Below are positions 1 to 7,876 of a DNA stretch of 64,000 nt, piece after piece. How positions within the stretch are numbered: the stretch's first letter is position 1; every line of letters begins with the position of its first letter. Source of the DNA: a candidate division KSB1 bacterium (GTDB lineage: Bacteria > Electryoneota > RPQS01); contig JACRMR010000020.1 of the NCBI GenBank assembly GCA_016214895.1, positions 105,812 through 169,811 on the forward strand, given 5' to 3'. The translations under genes were made by a program, and so were the position numbers. Below the pieces are notes generated by a model. The model had not been told where the DNA came from. It saw nothing but the letters and a program-made list of their open reading frames with translations, and did no database searches.

Positions 1-46
1 CGACCGCCACGCTGACCTTCTACACTGCTGTCGTCAGTTGCCCTTG

Positions 47-1603
47 ATGATCGCGTTTCTGCTCATCTCGATGTGCTGCTGCATCGGACTCGCGTACCCG
101 CGAGTCCTGCGTGTCCCCCTTGAGATTCCGACCATCCAAGCGGCACTGGACTCGACAAGTTCCGGAGATACGGTGCTCGTGGGAATGCACGAGTACTATG
201 AAGCCCTGCTCGCCCCCGCACACACGTTCTATTTGCTGGGGGACGTGGCGCCCGACACCGGCGACTTTGCGCGCCCCACGGTTGATCCATCGCTGATGAC
301 GGACCCGGTGCCTCGTGGCTGTCTGACAATCCCTGATGGAGCCGACGCGATCGTGCGTAACTTCCGCTTTCGCACGCGTACCAGCATCGCTGAGCGCGCC
401 CATCACTCGGGCATCGTCTGTGGTGAAGCTCACGCTGTGTTTGAATATTGCGTCATGGAATCCCTCCGAACCGGGCTTCGCGCCATTGCGGCCGGCAGCA
501 CGCTGATCAGTCTCGATCATTGCATTTTCCGCGCGGATAGCTTCTATTGCATTTACGCGCATCAAACGACCGTCACCGCCGACTATTGCGATTTTTCGGG
601 TCCCGATATCTACCAACTGCTTTGCGGGAGCGGGTCGCGGATCACGAACTGCCATTTTCGCGATGGAGATCACACACTGCTGGGCATTGGTGGTATCGAC
701 GTAGTGGTCCGGGGTTGTGTATTCGGCCCGTCGCCCCCCCTCAACTTTCCTGCACTGGTCTGCGACAACTTCGGTGGATCAATTATCGACAACGTGTTCT
801 CCAACCTCCAACAAGGGCAGGAAGTACTCGGCGTTACCATCGACTGCGCCCAGCCACTGCGAATAACGGGCAATACTTTCTATCAGAATCGCGGTGCGAT
901 CATGCAGCCGCGGGCCCAAATCCGGTTTTCCTGCCTCGACGGCGATCAGTTGCAACCCGTTGTTCTGGAGCGAAATGTGCTCGCCGCTTGTTCGGTGAAT
1001 GGGCTAAGCAAAGCACTCTCAATCGTCGCCGGAGTGCGAGCCTTTCGCAACCGAATCTCAGATATGCAACCACCACGCGTCCCCGCCGTACATTCGAACA
1101 CGACGGATTCAGTGGTGTTTCGCGAGAATGTTTTCATGAATAACGGATTCGGAATGACCCTCTGGAACGGTGAGATCGACGCGCGCTGGAACTACTGGGG
1201 CGACTCGACCGGGCCGTTTCATCCGGACTTGAATCCCGGTGGGCTGGGTGATGAAGTCAGCGACTTTGTGCTGTTCGAGCCATGGCATCCGGACACGAGC
1301 TTTCTCGATCTGCCCGATCCGCGCGCGCCATCGCCGACGGAGTTCTCGCTCTCAGTATATCCCAATCCATTCAACGGGCACACGCGGATTCGCTTCGTCG
1401 CTCCCGAGCCGGGCGTCTATTCGTTGGAACTCTTTGATCTGCTGGGCCGCCGGGTTGCCGAAATCTGGAACGGCCCATCCATCGCCACGCGCGAGATTCA
1501 CTTCGACGCGTCGATGCTGAGTTCAGGAATCTATTTCGTCAGAGCGAAAGACGCGATCTTCAACCGCCCGCTGGCCACGCAGAAGCTCGTGCTCCTGCGC
1601 TGA
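47..1603 (+). CDS. secreted right-handed beta-helix protein with T9SS sorting domain
   Basis: A 518-residue exported protein of unknown ligand. Residues 1-18 form a signal peptide (hydrophobic FLLISMCCCIGLA). The body to about residue 410 has short repeats around turns such as NCHFRDGDH, IIDNVF and ITGNTFYQN, typical of a pectate-lyase-like parallel beta-helix. The last 85 residues are a type IX secretion sorting domain: YPNPFN starts at Tyr438, followed by an LLGRRV turn and a SSGIYFVRA strand. This predicts export to the periplasm by Sec, crossing of the outer membrane by T9SS and surface attachment or release. ATG at 47 is preferred over TTG at 38 or 44 because it gives the cleanest signal peptide. 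No catalytic residues are recognisable. A strong hairpin follows the stop codon. Confidence 0.85.
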   Translation: MIAFLLISMCCCIGLAYPRVLRVPLEIPTIQAALDSTSSGDTVLVGMHEYYEALLAPAHTFYLLGDVAPDTGDFARPTVDPSLMTDPVPRGCLTIPDGADAIVRNFRFRTRTSIAERAHHSGIVCGEAHAVFEYCVMESLRTGLRAIAAGSTLISLDHCIFRADSFYCIYAHQTTVTADYCDFSGPDIYQLLCGSGSRITNCHFRDGDHTLLGIGGIDVVVRGCVFGPSPPLNFPALVCDNFGGSIIDNVFSNLQQGQEVLGVTIDCAQPLRITGNTFYQNRGAIMQPRAQIRFSCLDGDQLQPVVLERNVLAACSVNGLSKALSIVAGVRAFRNRISDMQPPRVPAVHSNTTDSVVFRENVFMNNGFGMTLWNGEIDARWNYWGDSTGPFHPDLNPGGLGDEVSDFVLFEPWHPDTSFLDLPDPRAPSPTEFSLSVYPNPFNGHTRIRFVAPEPGVYSLELFDLLGRRVAEIWNGPSIATREIHFDASMLSSGIYFVRAKDAIFNRPLATQKLVLLR

Positions 1604-1637
1604 GCATCACTCTCGCGAACTTGTACACAATGGACAA

Positions 1638-1676
1638 GGCGGGTCGTCCACACAAGGGACGACCCGCCTCGTTTTC
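1638..1676. terminator. bidirectional rho-independent terminator
   Basis: A perfect 12-bp stem (1638-1649 with 1657-1668) is followed on the plus strand by TCGTTTT. It lies between two convergent genes, so it probably ends both transcripts. Confidence 0.85.
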
Positions 1677-1690
1677 GCGCCAACCAATCG

Positions 1691-2695
1691 TTACGGCTGG
1701 TTTGCCGTCACGGCATAGTAGTACCTGAATGAACCGAGCGACGTGGAATCCACATATCCCGTGTCCGCGGTCGAAGCAAGATAGTACAGCGGCAATACTT
1801 GCACGTCCGGCACGATATCCCGATAGACCCTATACTCGGGCACACCCGACACGGGACTCCAGCTCAGCTTCGCGAGCAGGTTCACCGGCTGAACCACGAG
1901 ATGCATTGGCGCAGCAGGTGGAATCGGGTTGATCGTGGCAAACTCCCACACGTCGCCGGGTGTAACGCCGGCGGCGTTGCGCTCATCGATTCGCCAGTAG
2001 TAGGTGACTCCCAGACCAAGATCACCCGGCGGATCGTAACTCGTTGCCACCTGATTACCGCTGTAGTCCGGTGGATTCGTGGCCCCGAAATACACGTCAT
2101 GCGAACTTGCCAGCGGGTCAGCGGTCCACGCGAGTGTGGTCGTTATCGCCACGTCTCCGGCATGGTTCGCCGGCAGCGGATTCGTGGCGATACCCGGCAG
2201 CAATGGCGCCTCGTTGGACACCAGCACGAGGGTCGTGTTTTCACCGTCGATATCGGTTTGCAATGCTCCGCAGTACAGCCGTACCGTGCCTGCTCCCGCG
2301 GCTGGAGCCTGCCAGTTGAACGTTCCGGAGGCCAAGTCGCCGGTCGTGAAATGGACTCCGTTCGTTTCACCCGTGACGTTATAAACCACCGTACTCGTCC
2401 CTGCCGTGATTACACCGGCATTGGTCGCGCCCGTACCGAGTCGGCACGACGCATTGAAATTCACGATCGTTCCGCCGGACAATCTCGCGATTGTGAGCAG
2501 ATAAGTCTGGCCGGGAGTGTATGTCGCCGGAAACCCGCTGATCTGCACCGTTCCGTTCGCGGGCACGACCCCGTGGCAGGAACTCGCGCAGGTATTTCTT
2601 CCCGGCGCGCCCGAGCGTCCCGTATAGTTTGCATGCGCGAACACATTCGCCGCCAACACCGAAATCGACAACGCAACCAGTGCTATCCTGATCAT
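1691..2695 (-). CDS. secreted choice-of-anchor V / Reeler-like protein with CxxxCH motif
   Basis: A 334-residue exported protein. Residues 1-20 are a signal peptide ending NVFA. It is followed by SGAPGRNTCASSCHG (Cys36, Cys40, His41), the hallmark start of choice-of-anchor V (Reeler-like) domains, which extend to about residue 165. Two fibronectin-III-like segments follow, with the strands TTYYWRIDE and YRVYRDI. There is no T9SS sorting domain; the protein simply ends after the last beta domain. ATG at 2695 is chosen because AAGGA lies 8 nt upstream; TTG at 2701 is also open. Most family members have CxxCH here. The extra residue makes covalent haem c possible but unproven. Confidence 0.75.
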   Translation of the reverse strand: MIRIALVALSISVLAANVFAHANYTGRSGAPGRNTCASSCHGVVPANGTVQISGFPATYTPGQTYLLTIARLSGGTIVNFNASCRLGTGATNAGVITAGTSTVVYNVTGETNGVHFTTGDLASGTFNWQAPAAGAGTVRLYCGALQTDIDGENTTLVLVSNEAPLLPGIATNPLPANHAGDVAITTTLAWTADPLASSHDVYFGATNPPDYSGNQVATSYDPPGDLGLGVTYYWRIDERNAAGVTPGDVWEFATINPIPPAAPMHLVVQPVNLLAKLSWSPVSGVPEYRVYRDIVPDVQVLPLYYLASTADTGYVDSTSLGSFRYYYAVTANQP

Positions 2696-2726
2696 CTTCA
2701 ACGTCCTTTCCGCAGTTAAACCCTCA

Positions 2727-2885
2727 TCATTTGCAGTATCCCTTGTTCATCGTACAGCGCGGATATCCGTCGAAGTTCTCGTGAAATTCTTCACAATCGA
2801 ACGTGGAAGCGTCCGTCTTGGCAAGTCCAGGCGCTATCTTCATCATCGCACGGATAATCCGTACATCGAGTCCTTTGTCCGGCAT
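2727..2885 (-). CDS. possible small Cys-containing protein (52 aa)
   Basis: A 52-codon reading frame lies just upstream of, and in the same direction as, the CxxxCH secreted protein. It begins MPDKGLDVRII and ends CTMNKGYCK, with three Cys in the C-terminal half. An upstream ATG at 2924 lies inside the predicted promoter, so only the ATG at 2885 would be transcribed. There is no convincing Shine-Dalgarno sequence. It may be a leader peptide or chance. Confidence 0.3.
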   Translation of the reverse strand: MPDKGLDVRIIRAMMKIAPGLAKTDASTFDCEEFHENFDGYPRCTMNKGYCK

Positions 2886-2906
2886 TGTGCGCTGTACTTG
2901 ACCATG

Positions 2907-2934
2907 AATATAACACTTCGCCATCGCTTGTCAA
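2907..2934 (-). promoter_or_regulatory. sigma-70 promoter for the CxxxCH secreted protein
   Basis: TTGACA (2929-2934) and TATATT (2907-2912) are spaced by 16 nt on the minus strand. The predicted start near 2900 leaves a leader of about 205 nt before the ATG at 2695, covering the 52-codon frame. Confidence 0.65.
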
Positions 2935-3075
2935 TGGGTAGGACCGCAGAGCGGCGGAAAGGTGCAGCCGAGCGGATTGCGTTATTTTTCACAATATCAG
3001 CAAATCCGCCCGGCGAGGTCTAATTGTGCGGCTCGTTCTTCCGTCGGACGGGGTCAGTATGCCTCTCGCGGGGGC

Positions 3076-3106
3076 AAAACGAAGCCCGCGATTTTTCGCG
3101 GGCTTC
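3076..3106 (-). terminator. rho-independent terminator after trxA
   Basis: An 11-bp stem (3081-3091 with 3096-3106) with a short loop is followed on the minus strand by GTTTTGC, 27 nt past the thioredoxin stop. Apart from this, the 52-codon frame and the promoter, nothing is visible between 2702 and 3132. Confidence 0.8.
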
Positions 3107-3132
3107 ATGGTTTCGCAGGTGGGTGCGGGAGC

Positions 3133-3480
3133 TCAGGCGGCGGCCACGAGCGCATCGACCCGACTCTTCAGCGCTGCTTTGGGCATTGCGCCGACGACGC
3201 GATCGACGAGTTCACCGTTTTTGAAGAAGAGCATCGTGGGGATCGACTGAATGCCGAATTGCCGGGCGATGCCGTGATTATTATCGACATCCACCTTGGC
3301 AAAGCTGACTCGCCCCGCGTATTCGGTGGCCAGCTCCTTGACGATCGGCGCGATCATGCGGCAGGGGCCGCACCAGTCGGCATACGCATCTACGACCAGC
3401 ATCGAGTGCGATTTGAGCGCATTCGGAAATTCCGCATCGGTCATGTGCAAGACATCCGACGCCACGGTTTCGTTCGACAT
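3133..3480 (-). CDS. trxA: thioredoxin
   Basis: A 115-residue cytoplasmic dithiol-disulfide oxidoreductase that reduces protein disulfides using electrons from thioredoxin reductase. It has the classical active site WCGPC (Cys37, Cys40) and the cis-proline loop SIPT (Pro81). Length matches single-domain bacterial thioredoxins, with no signal peptide. It lies 25 nt downstream of a TlpA-like lipoprotein gene on the same strand, so the two probably share a transcript. A terminator follows. Confidence 0.95.
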   Translation of the reverse strand: MSNETVASDVLHMTDAEFPNALKSHSMLVVDAYADWCGPCRMIAPIVKELATEYAGRVSFAKVDVDNNHGIARQFGIQSIPTMLFFKNGELVDRVVGAMPKAALKSRVDALVAAA

Positions 3481-3505
3481 GAGCGGGTTAAGAGTTAAGG
3501 TTCAA

Positions 3506-4018
3506 TCAAGAGATCTTCAACAGGCCCTTGATCTTGTCTTCGAAGTAAGACTTGGGATGATAGCCCACGACCTTCTCGACGATCTCACCCTGTTGATTAA
3601 TAATATAGGTGGTAGGGATTGACGGCGGCGAGCCGAACAATGCCTGAGTTTCCTGATTGAAGATGCCACTGATGTAGGAGATCTTCATGTCATCGGTGAA
3701 CTTCTTCACGGCGGGCGTACCCTGGCGGGCGAAGGCGACCCCGGCAATGACGAGTCCCTTGTCTTTGTAGGAGTTGTAGAGTTCCACGAACTCGGGAATG
3801 CCCTTGCGGCAGGGGCCGCACCAGGTATCCCAGAAGTCAACGATCACGACTTTGCCGAAGTTCTCGCGCATATTGATCGTGGCGCCGTTCACATCGACCA
3901 TGGTGAAATTCAGGTTCTTAGCGTCCGCCGGGATAGCGGCTTTCTTGGCCGTTTCGCCCGAGCAGCCGACCGAGGCCATCAGTAGCAGAGCCAGTGAGAG
4001 CGCGGCGATCTTCCGCAT
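3506..4018 (-). CDS. TlpA/ResA-like thioredoxin-fold lipoprotein
   Basis: A 170-residue envelope-anchored thiol-disulfide oxidoreductase. The lipobox MASVGC puts the lipidated Cys at residue 19. The AhpC/TSA-type thioredoxin fold has WCGPC (Cys66, Cys69) and a cis-Pro loop SIPTTYI. TlpA/ResA proteins keep Cys pairs reduced in the periplasm, for example for cytochrome c maturation, but the partner is not known here. ATG at 4018 has AAGGAG 5 nt upstream. An in-frame ATG at 4054 follows AGGAGGAG but would place 12 extra residues before the signal peptide. It probably forms an operon with trxA. Confidence 0.9.
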   Translation of the reverse strand: MRKIAALSLALLLMASVGCSGETAKKAAIPADAKNLNFTMVDVNGATINMRENFGKVVIVDFWDTWCGPCRKGIPEFVELYNSYKDKGLVIAGVAFARQGTPAVKKFTDDMKISYISGIFNQETQALFGSPPSIPTTYIINQQGEIVEKVVGYHPKSYFEDKIKGLLKIS

Positions 4019-4160
4019 CTTGTCTCCTTGGAAAATGAATGAAATCAATTGCATCGCGTGCACTCCTCCTGAGGAATGTAATCTATGAACGAGGATCTAT
4101 TGTGAACGGTTCCATGGGCGACGGGGACGGGTCGCGAAGCGTGGTGTTGGCCGAACCGCT

Positions 4161-4240
4161 TCCGGCGGGGTGGGAGACTCCGCTCGGGGTGACTCTCCGA
4201 TCCGGCGGCGCGAGGACCCGCGGCCCGGCGGGGTCGGTAG
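4161..4240. repeat. dispersed GC-rich repeat copy A
   Basis: The stretch 4160-4192 matches 13548-13580 with one gap and about two substitutions. 4191-4205 (GACTCTCCGATCCGG) resembles the start of the 120-nt tandem unit at 5842. It lies in the 243-nt gap between the TlpA-like gene and alanine racemase, which holds no gene I can support. Confidence 0.6.
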
Positions 4241-4261
4241 CCCTGCTGGGCAAAGCGACCG

Positions 4262-5404
4262 CTATGAGAAATTCGAGTGGGCGATGAACTGCCGTTCGAG
4301 CCGAGGCGAGAGCCAAGTCGGCAGCTCGTAGGCCAAGGCACCGATCAGCGGGGCAAGCTCGTAGAGGTAGAGTGTGGAGTCGCCCTGCTTGCCCCAGAAC
4401 ACGACTTCTTCGCCGACCTCCGGTTTGCCCGTGCCGCAGAAGACGAAGCTTGCATCGCGACCCATGACGCCGACGAGTGGCACCCGTTTGCCGCGAAAGA
4501 GGACCGGAGCCTGCCCGGCGAAGGAACGCGGATAGCTGACGCCGAATCCGAGCGCGACCTCCGCACCCCAACCATCGGCCGGCGCGCGCCAGATTAAAGC
4601 GGTGGGAAATCCATGTCCACGCTTGACGCGTTGCACGCGGCGGATGCGACCCGCGAGAGTCATCACGGGTTGCAGCGGCAACGCGTCGCTAACTTCCGAG
4701 GTTGTCGGTTGACCATAGAGCGCGATGCCGGTGCGCACGAGATTTCCGGGAACATCCGGAATCGCCAGCGCGGCGGCGGAATTCGCGAGGTGAATCCAGC
4801 GCGGCTGTATTCCGAGCTTCGCGGCGCGGGCGACGATACGATTGAAGACGGCGATTTGCGCGCGTCCCTTCCGCTCATCCTGCGGACCGCTGTAGCCGAG
4901 ATGCGAGTAGATCGCGCAGACGTTGAGCTCACGCATCGCGGCGATTCTCGGCAACGCCCAGTCCGCGTCGTGCTCGGGAATGCCGACACGACCGAGGCCG
5001 GTATCGAACTTCACGTGCGTGGGGATTCGCATTCCCCGGTTTCGTGCGACCGCGGCCAAGTATTCGACTTTGTACCAGCTCGTGGCGGCGGCTTCGAGAT
5101 TATAATCGAGAAAGAGCTTAACGGGTTTGCCGACCCAGTCGGTCATGACGAGAATCGGCTGCGGGATTCCGGCTTTGCGGAGTTCGACTCCTTCGTCGGG
5201 CGAGCTGACACCGAAGGCGGTAACCCCGGCGGCGGCGAGCACGCGTGCGCACGGCACGAGGCCGTGCCCATAGCCGTTCCATTTGACCACCGCGAGCAGT
5301 CCGCGCGGTGAAACGCGCTCAAGCAGCAGCTGGGTGTTGATGCGCAGAGCATCGAGATCGATGCGGGCGACGGGATGTAGATCGAGGCTGCCTGACGAGA
5401 TCAC
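4262..5404 (-). CDS. alr: alanine racemase (divergent active site)
   Basis: A 380-residue PLP fold-III racemase that should interconvert L- and D-alanine for peptidoglycan. The N-terminal barrel opens with ARIDLDALRIN and carries the PLP lysine in AVVKWNGYGHG (Lys41). The C-terminal domain has GFGVSYPR at the position of the catalytic tyrosine loop. The family norm is K(A/G)(D/N)AYGHG and GYxDGYxR, so Trp42, Gly44 and the FGVS segment are unusual. GTG at 5404 gives the usual N-terminus; the open frame upstream to 5608 looks unrelated to the family. It could be a broad-specificity amino-acid racemase. Confidence 0.85.
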   Translation of the reverse strand: MISSGSLDLHPVARIDLDALRINTQLLLERVSPRGLLAVVKWNGYGHGLVPCARVLAAAGVTAFGVSSPDEGVELRKAGIPQPILVMTDWVGKPVKLFLDYNLEAAATSWYKVEYLAAVARNRGMRIPTHVKFDTGLGRVGIPEHDADWALPRIAAMRELNVCAIYSHLGYSGPQDERKGRAQIAVFNRIVARAAKLGIQPRWIHLANSAAALAIPDVPGNLVRTGIALYGQPTTSEVSDALPLQPVMTLAGRIRRVQRVKRGHGFPTALIWRAPADGWGAEVALGFGVSYPRSFAGQAPVLFRGKRVPLVGVMGRDASFVFCGTGKPEVGEEVVFWGKQGDSTLYLYELAPLIGALAYELPTWLSPRLERQFIAHSNFS

Positions 5405-5721
5405 AAACCGGAATGTACGCAGTTTCGCCCCGAAAAACAAGAAGGTTCGGCAAACTTGACAAAACGATGAGTAATGAGTGATAAACGCTGATTTTAGGGG
5501 GTCAGTGCAAATACATTTTTGACCAAACAAATCCCTAACTTGGTGAAAACTCGGAGTTTCAATCGTAGAACGTGTGATTAGAAAGACTCGAATTCTGCCT
5601 GGCGGCACTTGCCTTCGAGTGCCGCAACGGGAGGCCGATTGCTTGATCGACGAAGCGCACGCGCAGTCGCGATTCTTTCGGAAGGGTCACATGGAGACAT
5701 GTGACGCCAAGGATCGAGGAT

Positions 5722-6005
5722 GACTTTCCGATTCCGGGCGCCCGGGGACGGGTGATTCGGCGGACGAGTTCCCCCCCGGCCCCCCACTGGATGTGGGGGA
5801 AGACCGGACGAAGAGCGGGGTGCCCTTGCCCCGCCGGGCGAGACTCTCCGATTCCGGACACCCGGGGACGGGCGCCTCGGCGGAAGGGTTCCCCCCCGAC
5901 CCCCCACTGGATGTGGGGGGAGACCCGACGAAGAGCGGGGTGCCCTTGCCCCGCCGGCGGAGACTCTCCGATTCCGGGCACCCGGGGACGGGTGCCTTGG
6001 CGAGA
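5722..6005. repeat. 120-nt GC-rich tandem repeat, about 2.4 copies
   Basis: Copies start at 5722, 5842 and 5962 (partial), each opening GACT(C/T)TCCGATTCCGG. Full units are exactly 120 nt and about 85-90 percent alike by eye. Each full unit holds a C-run, the segment CCACTGGATGTGG and a G-run, able to fold into a very stable hairpin, plus the string GAGCGGGGTGCCCTTGCC. Related fragments occur at 4161, 13548 and 48495. Confidence 0.9.
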
Positions 6006-6038
6006 ATCGGGAATCGTGCTTCACAAGGGCCATTCAAG

Positions 6039-6067
6039 TTGACTCTGGGGCTATGGATGCTTATATT
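6039..6067 (+). promoter_or_regulatory. sigma-70 promoter for the membrane protein/radical SAM operon
   Basis: TTGACT (6039-6044) and TATATT (6062-6067) have a 17-nt spacer. The start near 6074 gives a leader of about 70 nt to the GTG at 6144. It lies 34 nt beyond the last repeat unit. Confidence 0.75.
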
Positions 6068-6143
6068 CGCACCAACGGGAATGGAGTTGCGCTGCAACGT
6101 GGTTATCGGTTACGCACTTCCCGTCAATTGAAGGGCGGCGGCG

Positions 6144-6524
6144 GTGGGAATCGCAAATCTCTATGCCGGTTGGATTGGGATATTCGGCGGATTCCTGACA
6201 GGTTTGATAATCGGTCTGATCTTCCATCGCGACCAGTGGTTAGGCGGATATAGCACGTGGCCCAGACGAATGATACGTCTGGGCCATGTTGCGTTCTTTG
6301 GCTTGGGTTTTATCAATCTGGCCTATGCGTTCACGCTGCAGGCCTTTGCGATCGAACCCGCCTCGAACTGGAGTTCGATTCTGTTCGTTGTCGGCGCGGC
6401 CACGATGCCCGCAGTGTGCTTTTTGTCGGCGTGGCGGAAGCCGTTTCGGCACTTATTCGCGATTCCGGTGCTCAGTCTGTTGATGGCGATATCCAGCTTT
6501 ATCTTAGAGGATTTGCGGGGATGA
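6144..6524 (+). CDS. small integral membrane protein
   Basis: A 126-residue protein of no recognised family. Hydrophobic segments near residues 8-26, 46-68, 78-96 and 105-121 suggest four membrane helices. Start is GTG at 6144: AAGGG lies 8 nt upstream and a stop codon at 6129 blocks any earlier start. It overlaps the radical SAM gene by ATGA, so the two are probably translationally coupled and may work together, for example with a membrane-linked substrate. That link is inference. Confidence 0.7.
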   Translation: MGIANLYAGWIGIFGGFLTGLIIGLIFHRDQWLGGYSTWPRRMIRLGHVAFFGLGFINLAYAFTLQAFAIEPASNWSSILFVVGAATMPAVCFLSAWRKPFRHLFAIPVLSLLMAISSFILEDLRG

Positions 6525-7846
6525 AGATTGCACTGATTGCCATGAGCGGGATTCGCGTGATGGATGCGGAACTGCTGCGCCTCGGGCTGACGCTGCCGGG
6601 CTTCGTGGAGCGCAGCGAGGTGATCGCGTCGCTGCCGAGCCTCGGTCTGTTGACGCTGGCGGGGATGACCCCGCCCGCGCATCGTATTGCGTACATCGAA
6701 GTCGGCGATTTGAACGCGCAATACCCGGACGGCGGCTTGCCGGGCGAGTATGATCTGGTGGCGATCTCGAGCTACAGCGCGCAGATGCACGAAGCGTATG
6801 AGCTGGCGGATCGCTTTCGCCTGCGGGGCGCGCGGGTGATCCTCGGCGGACTGCATGCGTCGAGTTTGCCGGAGGAGGCCGCGGCGCATGCCGACGCGGT
6901 CGTGATCGGCGAGGGCGAATCGTGGTGGCCGCAGGTATTGGAAGACGCGGAGCATCATCGCCTACAGCCGTTTTACGGTTCGGATCGCGTGGAGTTCGAT
7001 CTGGCGGAAGCACCGCTGCCTGCGTATGAATTGCTCGAGATTTCGAAGTACAACCGCCTGACAGTTCAGGCGAGTCGCGGATGTCCGCACCGCTGCGAGT
7101 TTTGCGGGAGTTCCTCACTACTCACGAGTCAGTACAAGCAGAAGCCGGCGGAGCGGGTGTTGGCGGAGATCGACAAGATCCGCGAGCTGTGGCCGCATCC
7201 GTTCATCGAATTCGCGGACGACAACGCGATTGTGAATCATGCCTACTGGCGGGGGCTGTTGCCGGAGTTGGCGCGGCGGGATGTCAAGTGGTTTGTAGAG
7301 ACGGATATTTCGCTGGCGCAGGATCCCGACTTGATCAAGGCGATGCGCGACGCGGGCTGCGCGCAGGTGCTGATCGGCCTGGAGAGTCCGGCGCGGAGCG
7401 ACTTGTACGGGCTTGAACTGCGGACGAATTGGAAGATGAAGCAGTGGAATCACTACCGCAAGGCCGTGCAAGCGATCCAGGAGCGCGGGATCAGCGTGAA
7501 CGGTTGTTTCGTGATTGGCCTGGACGGTCAGGACGATTCGGTGTTCGAACGGGTGTTTGAATTCGTGCGGGATACGGGGCTGCACGAGGTGCAGATCACG
7601 ATGCAGACGGCGTTTCCGGGGACCCCGCTGTTTTACCGGATGTTGAAGGAGGGGCGGCTGCTCAACCGGCACGATTGGCGTAGTTGCACGTTATTCGATG
7701 TCAACGTGAAGCCGTTGAAGATGAGCGAGAGCGCCCTGCGCGAGGGATTCCAGCAGTTGGCGCTGCGACTTTACGGCGATGAGTTCACGAAGCAGCGACG
7801 GGCGAGTTTCAAGCGCGCGTTGCGCGCGGGGGCGGAGCGGGAGTAG
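6521..7846 (+). CDS. B12-binding radical SAM protein
   Basis: A 441-residue enzyme with an N-terminal cobalamin-binding domain (VILGGLHASSLPEEA and VIGEGE, residues about 105-135). The radical SAM core has CPHRCEFC (Cys188, Cys192, Cys195) binding the 4Fe-4S cluster that cleaves SAM. The layout matches the BchE/HpnJ-type class that performs methylations, cyclisations or rearrangements on lipids, tetrapyrroles or peptides. The substrate cannot be read from sequence. Start ATG at 6521 overlaps the stop of the membrane-protein gene. A third gene follows after 30 nt. The frame is open upstream to 6257, but that part overlaps the membrane protein and is not family-like. Confidence 0.9.
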   Translation: MKIALIAMSGIRVMDAELLRLGLTLPGFVERSEVIASLPSLGLLTLAGMTPPAHRIAYIEVGDLNAQYPDGGLPGEYDLVAISSYSAQMHEAYELADRFRLRGARVILGGLHASSLPEEAAAHADAVVIGEGESWWPQVLEDAEHHRLQPFYGSDRVEFDLAEAPLPAYELLEISKYNRLTVQASRGCPHRCEFCGSSSLLTSQYKQKPAERVLAEIDKIRELWPHPFIEFADDNAIVNHAYWRGLLPELARRDVKWFVETDISLAQDPDLIKAMRDAGCAQVLIGLESPARSDLYGLELRTNWKMKQWNHYRKAVQAIQERGISVNGCFVIGLDGQDDSVFERVFEFVRDTGLHEVQITMQTAFPGTPLFYRMLKEGRLLNRHDWRSCTLFDVNVKPLKMSESALREGFQQLALRLYGDEFTKQRRASFKRALRAGAERE

Positions 7847-7876
7847 GCTGATCGCGAGCAATCACGGGAGGTGAAG

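Larger units (their letters stand above)
5405..6143. other. 739-nt intergenic region with tandem repeats
   Basis: This gap separates divergent alr and the membrane-protein gene. It is AT-richer at 5440-5580 and contains the 120-nt repeat array and a promoter near its right end. Open frames across the repeats encode only Pro/Gly/Arg-rich low-complexity sequence and are not accepted as genes. Confidence 0.7.

Noticed and set aside
2781-3023. 80-codon plus-strand frame in the gap before trxA
   Set aside because: No ribosome binding site, crosses the promoter and 52-codon frame on the other strand, no domain.
5722-6005. CRISPR array
   Set aside because: The units are 120 nt, adjoining, without short repeats separated by unique spacers, and no cas gene is present.
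5578-6131. Several open frames across the 120-nt repeats
   Set aside because: All frames are open because the repeats are GC-rich and lack stops; translations are Pro/Arg/Gly low-complexity and repeat with the DNA.
6257-6520. 88-codon N-terminal extension of the radical SAM protein
   Set aside because: It overlaps the membrane-protein gene in another frame; ATG 6521 with ATGA coupling gives the normal B12-domain start.
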